The notes: generated by a model not told the origin, from the sequence alone. Shown: positions 24,594-34,124, counted from the first letter of the stretch. The stretch is DNA of 64,000 nt from Aliarcobacter sp017996075 (GCF_051062515.1 NZ_JAMXEK010000001.1); one strand, 5' to 3'. Numbers and translations: made by a program.

Positions 24594-25844
24594 ATGAAAG
24601 CAGATGTAATAGTTGGAATTCAATGGGGAGATGAAGGCAAGGGTAAAATAGTTGATATGCTTGCTCAAAAGTATGATATGGTTTGTAGAAGTCAAGGTGG
24701 ACACAATGCTGGTCATACAATTTGGGTTGATGGTGTAAAATATGTACTTCAGTTAATTCCTTCAGGAATTTTAAATCCAAAAGCTATAAATATTATAGGA
24801 AATGGAGTTGTTGTATCTCCTTTGAATATATTAAAAGAGATGAGTCAATTTGGAAGTTTAGTTGGAAGATTATATATTTCTGATAAGGCTCATTTAAATC
24901 TATCTTTCCATGCTTTAATTGATCAAGCAAAAGAGAGATTAAAAGGTGAAAAAGCTATTGGTACAACAGGAAAAGGAATAGGACCAACATATTCAGAAAA
25001 AGTGAGCCGTAATGGTTTTAGAGCAGGAGATTTATTAAATCCTTCAAAATTATGTGATGATATATTAGAATATTTTGAACAAAATAGAGCTATCTTTGAT
25101 GTTTTAGATATTAAAACTCCTACAAAAACTGAACTTTTAAATGAGCTTGAGGATTATAGTTCTAAGTTAGCACCATATATTACAAATACTACAAATATGG
25201 TTTGGAAAGCTCTTGAAGAGAATAAAAGAGTTTTACTTGAAGGTGCTCAAGGAACTCTTCTTGATATTGACCATGGTACATATCCTTATGTTACTTCTTC
25301 AAGTACAGTTAGTGGTGGAGCATGTACTGGTTTGGGATTAAATCCAAAAGATATTGGTGATATAACTGGAATAGTAAAAGCTTACTGTACAAGAGTTGGA
25401 AATGGTCCATTTCCAACAGAAGATTTCACTGATTATGGAAAAACTATGGGTGAAGTTGGAAAAGAGTTTGGTGCAGTAACTGGAAGAAAAAGAAGATGTG
25501 GTTGGTTTGATGCTGTTGCAGTTAGATATGCAAGTAGATTAAATGGGTGTGATAAATTAGCACTTATGAAGCTAGATGTACTAGATGGATTTGATAAAAT
25601 TAAAGTTTGTGTTGCATATAACTATAATGGAGAGAGAATTGATTATATGCCATCAAATATGGATAATGTAGAAGCTATTTATGAAGAAATAGATGGTTGG
25701 GATAGTGTTGTTGGAATTAGAAAATATGAAGATTTACCAATAAATGCAAAAAAATATATAGAAAAAATTGAAGAGATAACAAATGTAAAGGTTGGAATAA
25801 TTTCAACTTCACCAGAACGAGATGATACAATTTTAAGGGGATAA
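24594..25844 (+). CDS. purA: Adenylosuccinate synthetase
   Basis: A 416-residue enzyme joining IMP and aspartate with GTP, the first step to AMP. QWGDEGKGKIVD is the GTP-binding start; GGHNAGHT, GTTGKGIGP, EGAQGTLLDIDHGTYPYVTSS and RKRRCGWFD are all family motifs. The length is normal. It lies in the operon hisZ-purA-DUF507-carA with 1-base gaps. Confidence 0.98.
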   Translation: MKADVIVGIQWGDEGKGKIVDMLAQKYDMVCRSQGGHNAGHTIWVDGVKYVLQLIPSGILNPKAINIIGNGVVVSPLNILKEMSQFGSLVGRLYISDKAHLNLSFHALIDQAKERLKGEKAIGTTGKGIGPTYSEKVSRNGFRAGDLLNPSKLCDDILEYFEQNRAIFDVLDIKTPTKTELLNELEDYSSKLAPYITNTTNMVWKALEENKRVLLEGAQGTLLDIDHGTYPYVTSSSTVSGGACTGLGLNPKDIGDITGIVKAYCTRVGNGPFPTEDFTDYGKTMGEVGKEFGAVTGRKRRCGWFDAVAVRYASRLNGCDKLALMKLDVLDGFDKIKVCVAYNYNGERIDYMPSNMDNVEAIYEEIDGWDSVVGIRKYEDLPINAKKYIEKIEEITNVKVGIISTSPERDDTILRG

Positions 25845-25845
25845 A

Positions 25846-26397
25846 ATGAGATTAAAGCTACACCAAACTACATACCTTTCAAGAAGAATTACAAGAGATT
25901 TAATAACTTGCGATTTTATAGAAGCAAGAAAAGATAAAGCTAGTATAGAAGATCAAGTTGAAAGAATTTTAGATGAAGATATCCTTAAAGAACAATCTTT
26001 AGATGATAAAGTAGAAGATATTTTAGATTCTCAAACAGAAGAGATAGAGTATCTAAATGCTGATAGAAGACAACTTTTCTGGATGACAAAAAAAAGACTT
26101 GCAAATGATTTTGGAGTTATCTTAAACAATGAAGATAGATTTTCTGATATTGCTCATAAAATTTTAGATTATCTATGGGAGGAGGATTATATACATTTTA
26201 CTTGTTCAGATAACCAAATAAAAAATGTGATATTTGGTTCTTTGGATGATTTCATTAAAGGGTTTGAAAAAGCAGATGGTGAAGTATTAGCTAAACTTAA
26301 AAACTATAAAAGAAAGCTAATTCCAGGTACTGAGGACTATGATTTGGTTTATCATAGACTTTATGAAGAAGAGTTAATAAAAAGAGGATTAATTTGA
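25846..26397 (+). CDS. DUF507 family protein
   Basis: A 183-residue, acidic, helical protein of the DUF507 family, with the signature MRLKLHQTTYLSRRITRDLI and a C-terminal repeat of related helices. The function is unknown. In Campylobacterota it is a constant neighbour of purA and carA, and here the stop TGA overlaps the carA ATG (TGATG). Confidence 0.85.
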   Translation: MRLKLHQTTYLSRRITRDLITCDFIEARKDKASIEDQVERILDEDILKEQSLDDKVEDILDSQTEEIEYLNADRRQLFWMTKKRLANDFGVILNNEDRFSDIAHKILDYLWEEDYIHFTCSDNQIKNVIFGSLDDFIKGFEKADGEVLAKLKNYKRKLIPGTEDYDLVYHRLYEEELIKRGLI

Positions 26398-27494
26398 TGC
26401 AAAAAGTATATATTTATTTAGAAAACGGGATATTTTTAGAGGCAAACTCTTTTGGTGCAGATACAACTGCTGTTGGAAAACTGGTTTATAATAACTCAAC
26501 ATTTGGACAACAAGAGATTATTACAGACCCTTCAAATAATGGCTTATTTATCAATTTTACAGCTGTAGAAATAGGAAATACAGGCGCAAATAGAGTTGAT
26601 ATGGAAAGTTCTAAAGCTCATGCAAAAGGTATAATTGTGAGAAATTATCACGATTTTTATTCAAACTATAGAGCCGATATGAGTCTAAAAGATTTTTTAA
26701 TAGAGCAAAATGTTGTTGGAATTTGTGATATTGATACAAGATTCTTGACAAAAATCGTAAGAGAAGAGGGAAGTATGATGATGATTGCATCTACACAAAT
26801 CTCTTCAAAAGATGAACTAGCAAAAAAATTAAGTGAAGCAAAAAAATATGATGAAATCAATTTTGTAAAAGAGAGCTCAACAAAAGAGGCTTATATTCAT
26901 AAATCAGGTGTTTGGAATCATGAAACTGGAGAGTATAATAAAGCACAAATGAGTGATAAAAAAGTTCTAGTAATTGATTATGGAGTTAAAAAGTCATTTT
27001 TAAATGAACTTGTTGAGTTAGGATTTGAAGTTGAAGTAGTTCCCTCTTCTACAAAGGCAGAAGATATAATCAACAACTTTAAAGCAGGTAAAATAAGTGG
27101 AGTAGTTTTAAGTAGTGGTGCTGGAAATCCAAATATTTTAACTAATGAAATAGCTGAAATAAAAATATTAATAGACTCAAATATTCCAATGCTTGCAGTT
27201 GGTTTAGGACACTACTTACTTGCACTTGCAAGTGGTGTAAAAGTAGATAAGATTAAATCTATTAAATATGGAAGCCACCCTGTTAGAGGTGAGAAAACTG
27301 TAGAGATTTGTAGTATTAATGGTGATTTTAAGATAAGCGAAGATATTAAAAATATTGCAGATGTAACTCATATTAAAGTTTTTAATGACAGTGCTGTAGC
27401 TTTAAAATATAAAAATAAAAATGAATTAAGTAGTGAATTCTCTCCAGTTTCAAACTCTAGTATTTGCCAAGAGTTTGCACAAATGGTAAAATAG
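26397..27494 (+). CDS. carA: Carbamoyl-phosphate synthase small subunit
   Basis: A 365-residue glutaminase subunit that feeds ammonia to CarB for arginine and pyrimidine synthesis. The N-terminal domain has the GE..FTTA-like fold; the glutaminase domain starts near VLVIDYGVKKSFLNEL. The nucleophile segment normally GICLGHQ reads AVGLGHYLLALA, so the Cys is replaced by Gly; see findings. The ATG at 26397 overlaps the DUF507 stop. The shorter C-terminal catalytic His-Glu region reads SSEFSPV, also altered from HPE. Confidence 0.85.
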   Translation: MQKVYIYLENGIFLEANSFGADTTAVGKLVYNNSTFGQQEIITDPSNNGLFINFTAVEIGNTGANRVDMESSKAHAKGIIVRNYHDFYSNYRADMSLKDFLIEQNVVGICDIDTRFLTKIVREEGSMMMIASTQISSKDELAKKLSEAKKYDEINFVKESSTKEAYIHKSGVWNHETGEYNKAQMSDKKVLVIDYGVKKSFLNELVELGFEVEVVPSSTKAEDIINNFKAGKISGVVLSSGAGNPNILTNEIAEIKILIDSNIPMLAVGLGHYLLALASGVKVDKIKSIKYGSHPVRGEKTVEICSINGDFKISEDIKNIADVTHIKVFNDSAVALKYKNKNELSSEFSPVSNSSICQEFAQMVK

Positions 27495-27506
27495 AGTTAA
27501 AAATAT

Positions 27507-27523
27507 CTGAGGCTTTGCCTCAG
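27507..27523. terminator. Hairpin between carA and pabC
   Basis: CTGAGGC and GCCTCAG with a TTT loop, a GC-rich perfect 7-bp stem between convergent genes. T-rich bases follow on both strands, though not a pure T tract. Confidence 0.75.
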
Positions 27524-27544
27524 TAATAAAAATAATTTAATTTT

Positions 27545-28105
27545 TTAATACTCTATTCTAAAATCCTTTATCTCATAAAAATCAATCATAGCATTCATAA
27601 GAGCTATTTTTGAAGCTTTTTTTAACATATCTAGACTTATATCTTTTTCAAATATTTCTTTTTTTTCGATTAGTCTTGCCCTTGAAGTTCCTTCTAACAA
27701 ACAATTCTTTGAAGTAATCCAAACTCCATCATAAAATATAGCTATATTTGCTATGGATGTATCTGTAACTACTCCATTTTTAAGAATAATTATTTCATCG
27801 CAACTATCTTTTTTTAAAAATAGCTCATCTAGTTTATCTCTATTTAGATATTTTTTTGAGTAATCTAAACCGTTATCAACTACTATTTTAAAGCTTTTTA
27901 TATCTCTTCTTTGATAAGGAAAATAATCTACACTTAAAATTTCATCTTTGTTGTAAACTATCTTACATCTAAATAGTTCGTTTGTTGGTGGATTTATATA
28001 CTCTTGTAAATCAAAATTTTTTCCAATAGTTTTTGCAACTCTTTTTTGATGATACTCTAAATTAAAAATCTCAAAATCTTCACATTTTATTGTTTCAAAA
28101 AACAT
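27545..28105 (-). CDS. pabC: Aminodeoxychorismate lyase (PabC-like)
   Basis: A 186-residue fold-type IV PLP protein, shorter than typical PabC (about 270). It starts with FETIKC and carries LNRDKLDELFL and the VTDTSIANIAIF segment that holds the PLP phosphate, then LLEGTSRARL. The enzyme splits aminodeoxychorismate to pyruvate and p-aminobenzoate for folate. It lies 9 bases downstream of pabB, which fixes the assignment. Confidence 0.85.
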   Translation of the reverse strand: MFFETIKCEDFEIFNLEYHQKRVAKTIGKNFDLQEYINPPTNELFRCKIVYNKDEILSVDYFPYQRRDIKSFKIVVDNGLDYSKKYLNRDKLDELFLKKDSCDEIIILKNGVVTDTSIANIAIFYDGVWITSKNCLLEGTSRARLIEKKEIFEKDISLDMLKKASKIALMNAMIDFYEIKDFRIEY

Positions 28106-28114
28106 ATATTTCCT

Positions 28115-29071
28115 TTAAAATGGTAGATAAACTTTATTTAAAAGTTCTTCATACTCTTCTTTTGCAATACTATCACTTGTAATACCACCGCCACTTTTAT
28201 AAAAAAGTTCATTATTTATATTTTCGATAAATCTAATTAGCACAAAGCTTTGAAGATTTATTCCATCAAAAATACCAAAAATTCCACTATAAAATCCTCT
28301 ATCATAGTTTTCAATATTTTTTAAAATTTCTATTGTAGATTTTTTTGGAGTACCTGTGATACTTCCAGCAGGAAGAATATTTAATAAAATATCTCCTATT
28401 TTTTCTTGCCAATTATCTTCTAAATCTCCAGAAATAATTGAGCTTGTCTGAAAAAGTTCTCTATATTTTGTAATTATTTTACTAAAAGATCTAAACTTTT
28501 CAACTTTTATATTTTTTGCAACTTTACCTAAATCATTCCTTAGTAAATCAACAACCATAGTGTGTTCTGCTAACTCTTTTTTACTATTTAGTAAAATATT
28601 TTTTGCATCATCTAAATTTGTATCAATAGTTCCTTTCATAGGATATGTATAGATTTTATTATCTTTTATATCTATAAATTTTTCTGGACTAAAGCATACA
28701 AAATCTAAATCACCTATTTTTACTCTTAGTTTTAACAAAGAACTCGCTGCTTCATAAATCTCATCTAAAGTTAGGTTTGCATCTATTTTTGTTTTTGTAG
28801 TTAAATTTAATAAATAGCTATTTCCATTTTTAATTTCATCTTGAATTAAATCAAACTTTATTTTGTATTCATCGAAACTAATTGGATATTTTTTTAATGT
28901 ATAATCTTTTATATTATTTTTATTTTCACTATTTATTTCAAATTTTATATTTTGTGAGAGATTGTCTAGTTTTTCTATATATATTTTTTTTAAATCGTAT
29001 GAGATTAAAAATAAAAAAGGCTCTTTAGAAGAGCCAAATTCATTTAGATTATCTTTAAAATTAGTAAATAT
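28115..29071 (-). CDS. pabB: Aminodeoxychorismate synthase component I (PabB), no standard start codon
   Basis: The C-terminal 207 residues are a clear chorismate-binding domain (CFSPEKFI, GTIDTN, EHTMVVDLLRNDLGKVA, PAGSITGTPKKSTIEIL, YRGFYSGIFGI-like YDRGFYSGIFG, GGGITSDS). A TTG at 28738 gives a 207-residue protein that would lack the N-terminal half. The same frame continues upstream without a stop through plausible PabB residues (EFGSSKEPFLFLISYDLKK) up to the pyrB stop at 29072-29074. That makes about 318 codons, close to the usual length. No ATG, GTG or TTG lies in the upstream part; an ATA at 29071 follows GAGG by 8 bases. Confidence 0.75.
   Translation of the reverse strand: MFTNFKDNLNEFGSSKEPFLFLISYDLKKIYIEKLDNLSQNIKFEINSENKNNIKDYTLKKYPISFDEYKIKFDLIQDEIKNGNSYLLNLTTKTKIDANLTLDEIYEAASSLLKLRVKIGDLDFVCFSPEKFIDIKDNKIYTYPMKGTIDTNLDDAKNILLNSKKELAEHTMVVDLLRNDLGKVAKNIKVEKFRSFSKIITKYRELFQTSSIISGDLEDNWQEKIGDILLNILPAGSITGTPKKSTIEILKNIENYDRGFYSGIFGIFDGINLQSFVLIRFIENINNELFYKSGGGITSDSIAKEEYEELLNKVYLPF
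29019..29035 (-). terminator. Rho-independent terminator of pyrB, inside the pabB frame
   Basis: On the minus strand GGCTCTT, CTA, AAGAGCC, then TTTTTTATTTTT: a perfect 7-bp GC-rich stem with a T tract. It lies 37 bases past the pyrB stop and inside the open frame that continues into pabB. Confidence 0.8.
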
Positions 29072-29956
29072 TTATTTATCCTCTAGGATTAATTTTTTTA
29101 AAATAGCAGCTCTTATTGCAACTCCATTTGTAACTTGTTCTAAAACTTTACATCTTGGATGTTTTAAAACTTCATCAGTGATATCAATATTCCTATTTAC
29201 TGGTCCTGGATGAAGAAGTAAGAACTCTTTTCTATCCATTAATTCACTTGTAATACAAAAATCTTTTGCATACTCTTGAAGTGATTCAAAATATGTAATA
29301 TTGTGACGCTCAAGTTGACTTCTTAAACTCATAACAATATCCATATCATCAACTATATCTTGAATATTATCAAACTGTTTAAATTCATCTCCTTCGTATT
29401 TAAAACAGTCAGGAGCTACTAAATTTACATCTATTCCAAATCTAGGTAGTAATCTTCTATTACTTCCTGCAACTCTTGAATTTTTTACATCACCTACAAT
29501 TGCTATTTTTTTACCTTCAGTTTTTCCATCAAAATATTCATTAATTGTAAAAAGGTCCAGTAAAGCTTGAGTTGGATGCGAGTGTCTTCCATCTCCTGCA
29601 TTTATAATAGGGCAATCAACATAACCTATCAAACTTTCTGGAAGTCCATGAACACTATGTCTAATAATTATAGCATCAGGGTTCATAGCATTTATATTTG
29701 AAACAGTATCGTACATTGTTTCACCTTTTTTTTGTGAAGATGTACCAACATCAAGATTTACAACTTCAGCTCCTAGTCTTTTTGCAGCTATTTCAAAAGA
29801 GCTTCTTGTTCTTGTTGAGTTTTCAAAAAATAGTGTAACAATAATTTTACCTTCTAAAATTCTGCTAAATTTAGTAGCTTTAAACTCTCTAGCATCATCA
29901 AAAATTTTAAATATTTCTTCTTTTGTAAAGTCGGAAGTACGAATTAGGTGTTTCAT
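29072..29956 (-). CDS. pyrB: Aspartate carbamoyltransferase catalytic subunit
   Basis: A 294-residue enzyme condensing carbamoyl phosphate and aspartate in pyrimidine synthesis. The carbamoyl-phosphate motif is FFENSTRTRSSFE; HPTQALLDLFTI and the C-terminal LLHPGPVNRNIDI are conserved, as is the MSLRSQLERH segment. It is the first gene before pabB and pabC on this strand and is divergent from the fatty acid isomerase gene. Confidence 0.97.
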   Translation of the reverse strand: MKHLIRTSDFTKEEIFKIFDDAREFKATKFSRILEGKIIVTLFFENSTRTRSSFEIAAKRLGAEVVNLDVGTSSQKKGETMYDTVSNINAMNPDAIIIRHSVHGLPESLIGYVDCPIINAGDGRHSHPTQALLDLFTINEYFDGKTEGKKIAIVGDVKNSRVAGSNRRLLPRFGIDVNLVAPDCFKYEGDEFKQFDNIQDIVDDMDIVMSLRSQLERHNITYFESLQEYAKDFCITSELMDRKEFLLLHPGPVNRNIDITDEVLKHPRCKVLEQVTNGVAIRAAILKKLILEDK

Positions 29957-30054
29957 TTTTTTCCTTTGATTTTAGTTTGGAATTTTAGCAAAAAGCACTT
30001 TAAAAATAAACTTTTTGTATAATCTAAGAATTCTAAGATAACAAGGGAAATTTT

Positions 30055-32391
30055 ATGAAGCTTCAACTCTTTATAGTATTAATTTTTTCATTCTTATTTT
30101 TTGGATGTTCAAGTAAACCCCTTGATCCTGTAAGTTTTGATAGAGTTAACAAAGATATATCTTTTACAAAGGATGTAAAACCAATTTTAGATAATAGATG
30201 TGTGTCTTGTCACTCTTGTTATAATTCACCTTGTCAGCTAAATTTAGGATCATTTGCAGGACTTGATAGAGGTGCCTCAAAAGATTTAGTTTATTCTACA
30301 AGAATAAAATCTGTAAATCCAACTAGGCTATTTGTTGATGCTTTGAATACTAAAGGTTGGAGAGATAAAAGTTTTTTTTCTATGACTGATAAGATGGAAG
30401 ATACAAATGCTTCTATTATGATGCAGTATCTTTTTGAAAAAGATAAAAATCCAAATTTAGAAGGTAATTATTCTCCTGAAACAGATAAGTTATCTTGTGT
30501 AAAAAATAAAGAAGAGCTTGAAAATTATCTTGATGTAAATCCACACAAATCAATGCCTTATGGTTTTCCAGCTTTATCAAAAGATGAATACAATATTTTG
30601 ATGACTTGGCTTGATAATGGAGCAATAGATGATACTTTAAAAGATACTATAAGTGATTTTGAAAAAGCCCAAATAAAAAAATATGAAGATTTTTTTAATG
30701 ATAAAAGTATAAAAAATCAAGTAACAGCAAGATATATTTATGAGCATCTCTTTTTGGCTCATATATCTTTTGATGATAATAGTAAAAACTTTTTTCAAAT
30801 AATTCGTTCTAGTACTCCTTCTGGAACTGAAGCAAAAATTATTCCTACAAGATTTCCTTATGATGAAATAAAGGATAAATTTTATTATAGATTACAAAAA
30901 GTTGAAGGAACAATTGTTCATAAAACTCATATGGTTGTTAAGTTTAATGATGAAAAATTAAAATTTTATAATGATACTTTTATAAAACCAAATTGGGAAG
31001 AAGAGCCTTATTTAATATCTTATAATGAACATTCTGCTCCAAACGCACTAGCAGTATTTGAACAAATTCCAGCAAAAAGTAGATATGAGTTTTTACTAAA
31101 TGATATATATTTTTTTATAAATACATTTATCAAAGGTCCTGTTTGTAAAGGACAAGTTGCATTAAATGTAATTCAAGATCACTTTTGGGTAATGTTTATG
31201 GATCCAGAATATGATGTTAGTGTAATAGATAAAAACTTTTTAAAAGATAACTATAATTATCTTAAAATCCCAAATCAGTTAGGAGAAGATCCTGGTCTAT
31301 ATGAAACTTTTAAAAATCTTGGACACGAAAAAGAGACAAAAAAATATCAAGAAGATAGAGCAAATATTTATAAAAAATATTATCCAGATGGAATGAAGCT
31401 AGAGCATATTAGAAAAAGTAAGAATCCATATCATAATGATTCTGTATTGACTGTTTATAGGCATTTTGACACAGCCTCACTTCAATATGGAGCAGTAGGA
31501 AGTGTTCCAAAAACTCTTTGGGTTATAGATTTTCCTCTGTTAGAAAGAGTATATTACTCTTTAGTTGCAGGTTTTGATGTATTTGGTAATACTGCTCATC
31601 AGTTATTAGTAAGAACTCATATGGATAGATTAAGAGTAGAAGGAGAGAATAATTTTTTAGAGTTTTTACCCCAAAAAAGTAGAATTGGTTATTTTAACTC
31701 TTGGTATATTGGTTGGTTAGCAAAATATCTTACAGTTTATTCTCCCTCAAAAAATGAAACAGGAATAAAATATTATTCAAATGATTATAAATATGAGTTT
31801 ACAAATATGGTACTTGATTATACAAAAACAAAAAGAGATAAAATTAATTTTTTAGAAAAAGCATATAAACCAACTCCTTTAAGAGATAGTTATAATACAA
31901 AAGAGGAGATTGAAGAGAGTTTTAAATCCTTAGCAGCTCCTGGTAGTACAAAAATTACAAAGCATTTTACAGATAGAGATGCAAATGCTATTTTAATTAG
32001 AATTATTATGGATAATGGTGAAAATCTTATTTATTCAATGATTGTAAATAGATGGCATGATAATGTCGCTTTGATGTTTAACGAAGAATCAAGACTTGAC
32101 CCTACAAAAGATGATATAGATTTTGTTGAAGGTTTTGTAAGCTCTTATCCTAGTATGTTTATAGTTTTAAAACAAAATGAAATATTAGATTTTTTTAATA
32201 CTATAAAAAATTATGAAAGTAAAATAAAAGTAAAAGAACATGCTAGATATTACACAATAAATAGAGCAAATCCAGACTTCTGGGAACATTTTGATTGGTT
32301 TGATAATGAGTTTAAAAAATCAAATGCTTTGGAGTATGGATTGTTTGATTTAAATAGATATTATTCAGCAACAAGAAATGATGATAACTAG
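30055..32391 (+). CDS. cti: Fatty acid cis/trans isomerase (c-type haem)
   Basis: A 778-residue periplasmic enzyme that turns cis-unsaturated membrane lipid acyl chains into trans to stiffen the membrane under solvent or heat stress. It has a lipoprotein-type signal (lipobox FFGC, Cys at about 19) and a haem motif CVSCH near residue 49 inside a Cys-rich stretch. The rest matches Cti in length and in segments such as VYRHFDTASLQYGAVGSVP. It stands alone with a TATAAT at 30018. Known mainly from Pseudomonas and Vibrio, so transfer is possible. Confidence 0.85.
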   Translation: MKLQLFIVLIFSFLFFGCSSKPLDPVSFDRVNKDISFTKDVKPILDNRCVSCHSCYNSPCQLNLGSFAGLDRGASKDLVYSTRIKSVNPTRLFVDALNTKGWRDKSFFSMTDKMEDTNASIMMQYLFEKDKNPNLEGNYSPETDKLSCVKNKEELENYLDVNPHKSMPYGFPALSKDEYNILMTWLDNGAIDDTLKDTISDFEKAQIKKYEDFFNDKSIKNQVTARYIYEHLFLAHISFDDNSKNFFQIIRSSTPSGTEAKIIPTRFPYDEIKDKFYYRLQKVEGTIVHKTHMVVKFNDEKLKFYNDTFIKPNWEEEPYLISYNEHSAPNALAVFEQIPAKSRYEFLLNDIYFFINTFIKGPVCKGQVALNVIQDHFWVMFMDPEYDVSVIDKNFLKDNYNYLKIPNQLGEDPGLYETFKNLGHEKETKKYQEDRANIYKKYYPDGMKLEHIRKSKNPYHNDSVLTVYRHFDTASLQYGAVGSVPKTLWVIDFPLLERVYYSLVAGFDVFGNTAHQLLVRTHMDRLRVEGENNFLEFLPQKSRIGYFNSWYIGWLAKYLTVYSPSKNETGIKYYSNDYKYEFTNMVLDYTKTKRDKINFLEKAYKPTPLRDSYNTKEEIEESFKSLAAPGSTKITKHFTDRDANAILIRIIMDNGENLIYSMIVNRWHDNVALMFNEESRLDPTKDDIDFVEGFVSSYPSMFIVLKQNEILDFFNTIKNYESKIKVKEHARYYTINRANPDFWEHFDWFDNEFKKSNALEYGLFDLNRYYSATRNDDN

Positions 32392-32451
32392 TAAGATTTA
32401 AACATTTATAGTTATAATTCATAAAAAATTATTGATTAATCAGGAAGAGTA

Positions 32452-33642
32452 ATGAAAGATATAGAAAAATTAGATAAAGATTATGTACTTCATACATATG
32501 CAAGAAATTATGTAAACTTCAAAAAAGGTGTAAATGCAACACTTTATGATGATGAAAATAAAGATTATATAGATTTTACTTCAGGTATTGGAGTTACAAG
32601 TGTAGGACATGGAAATTCTAGAGTTGCAAAAAGAATTTTTGAACAAGTTTCAAATCTTACGCATACTTCGAATTTGTATGCAATAGAACCTCAAGCACTT
32701 TTGGCTAAAAAAATAAAAGAGCTTAGTGGATACGATGTAAGAACTTTTTTTTCAAATAGTGGAGCTGAAGCAAATGAAGGAGCTATAAAAATAGCAAGAA
32801 CTTATGGAGAGTTAAATTTTGAGAAAAAAAGATACAAAATTATAACTTTGGAAAACTCATTTCATGGAAGAACAATTACAACTGTAAAAGCGACAGGTCA
32901 AAGCTCTTTTCATCAAAGTAAATTTGCTCCATACCCAGATGGGTTCTCATTTAATGCGATAGATGATGTTTATAATGCAATAGATGATGAAACAGTTGCT
33001 GTTATGATAGAACTTGTTCAAGGCGAGGGTGGAGTTTTTCCATTTGATAAAGAAAAAATTAAAGAGTTGGCAAAATTCCTAAAAGAAAATGATATTCTAT
33101 TAATCATTGATGAAGTTCAAACAGGAGTATTTAGAACGGGAGAGTTTTTAGCTTCAAATTTATATGAGATAGAGCCAGATATTATAACTTTGGCAAAAGG
33201 TATAGGAGGCGGTGTTCCTATGGGAGCTGTTATTACTAAACATAAAGATATTTGGACAGCTGGTGACCATGGAAGTACTTTTGGTGGTAACTATTTGGTA
33301 ACCGCAGCTGCTTTGGAAGTTTTGGATATTTTGGAAAATTTAAAAGATAGTGGAACTTTGGATGAAACTATTATATATTTTACAAAAAAATTAAATGATA
33401 TTTTTGAAGCAAATAGAGATATTTTTATAACTCATGTTGGATTAGGTCTTATGAGAGGATTAAGAGTAAAAGATGCTGATACTTTAGCAAGCTTAATAAA
33501 AACTGCTTTTGAGTGTGGGGTTATGGTTCTTAAATCAGGAAATAATACTTTAAGATTTCTGCCAGCACTAACAATCTCTAAAAGTGAAATAGATGAAGGA
33601 TTTATAAGACTTCAAAAAGCTATAGCTAAGATAAAATCATAA
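32452..33642 (+). CDS. argD: Acetylornithine aminotransferase
   Basis: A 396-residue class III aminotransferase of arginine synthesis (also succinyldiaminopimelate in lysine synthesis). FFSNSGAEANEGAIKIAR is the PLP-binding turn, IIDEVQTGVFRTG holds the cofactor Asp, and Lys is in TLAKGIGGGVPMGA. The AGGAAGAG site precedes the ATG. The same superfamily as EctB at 43809, but closer to ArgD by LYAIEPQALLAKKI and overall length. Confidence 0.93.
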   Translation: MKDIEKLDKDYVLHTYARNYVNFKKGVNATLYDDENKDYIDFTSGIGVTSVGHGNSRVAKRIFEQVSNLTHTSNLYAIEPQALLAKKIKELSGYDVRTFFSNSGAEANEGAIKIARTYGELNFEKKRYKIITLENSFHGRTITTVKATGQSSFHQSKFAPYPDGFSFNAIDDVYNAIDDETVAVMIELVQGEGGVFPFDKEKIKELAKFLKENDILLIIDEVQTGVFRTGEFLASNLYEIEPDIITLAKGIGGGVPMGAVITKHKDIWTAGDHGSTFGGNYLVTAAALEVLDILENLKDSGTLDETIIYFTKKLNDIFEANRDIFITHVGLGLMRGLRVKDADTLASLIKTAFECGVMVLKSGNNTLRFLPALTISKSEIDEGFIRLQKAIAKIKS

Positions 33643-33665
33643 AAAAGTGGATTATTCCACTTTTT
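33642..33665. terminator. Bidirectional terminator between argD and lspA
   Basis: AAAAAGTGGA and TCCACTTTTT form a perfect 10-bp stem with a 4-base loop. It overlaps the lspA stop and gives a T tract on either strand. Confidence 0.85.
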
Positions 33666-34110
33666 GTTTTCTACTCTCTTTTATTTGCATAACTATAATT
33701 ATAACAACCGCTAAATCTATCATAACATCAGCAAAATTAAATATTGCAAACTCAAACATATAGTGCCAAGCAAAATAATCTACAACCGCACCATAAGTAA
33801 ATCTATCTAAAATATTTGATAAGCCACCAGCATATAGAAGTGCAATAGGAATATAGTATTTATAAAAAACATCTTTATTTTTAATAAGATAAATAGTTGC
33901 AAAAACTACTATAGAAAGTTGTATATATTTTAAATATTGGGCTAAAAATTCTAGCATAGAAAATGCTACGCCATAGTTATATGCAAGCTCTAGATTCATA
34001 AAGGTTCCAGTAGCTCCCCATCCTAAAGAGGCAAAACCAAATTTTACAACTTGATCTATAATAAAAATAGTTGCAAAAATAAACAATGCAATTTTTAACT
34101 CTTTTTTCAA
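33652..34110 (-). CDS. lspA: Lipoprotein signal peptidase
   Basis: A 152-residue, four-helix inner-membrane aspartic protease that removes signal peptides from diacylated prolipoproteins. The catalytic Asp motifs are GGLSNILDRFTYGAVVDY (first Asp) and NFADVMIDL (second). It lies 15 bases downstream of glmM, the same pair as in other Campylobacterota. Confidence 0.95.
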   Translation of the reverse strand: MKKELKIALFIFATIFIIDQVVKFGFASLGWGATGTFMNLELAYNYGVAFSMLEFLAQYLKYIQLSIVVFATIYLIKNKDVFYKYYIPIALLYAGGLSNILDRFTYGAVVDYFAWHYMFEFAIFNFADVMIDLAVVIIIVMQIKESRKQKVE

Positions 34111-34124
34111 ATTATTTCCAATCT

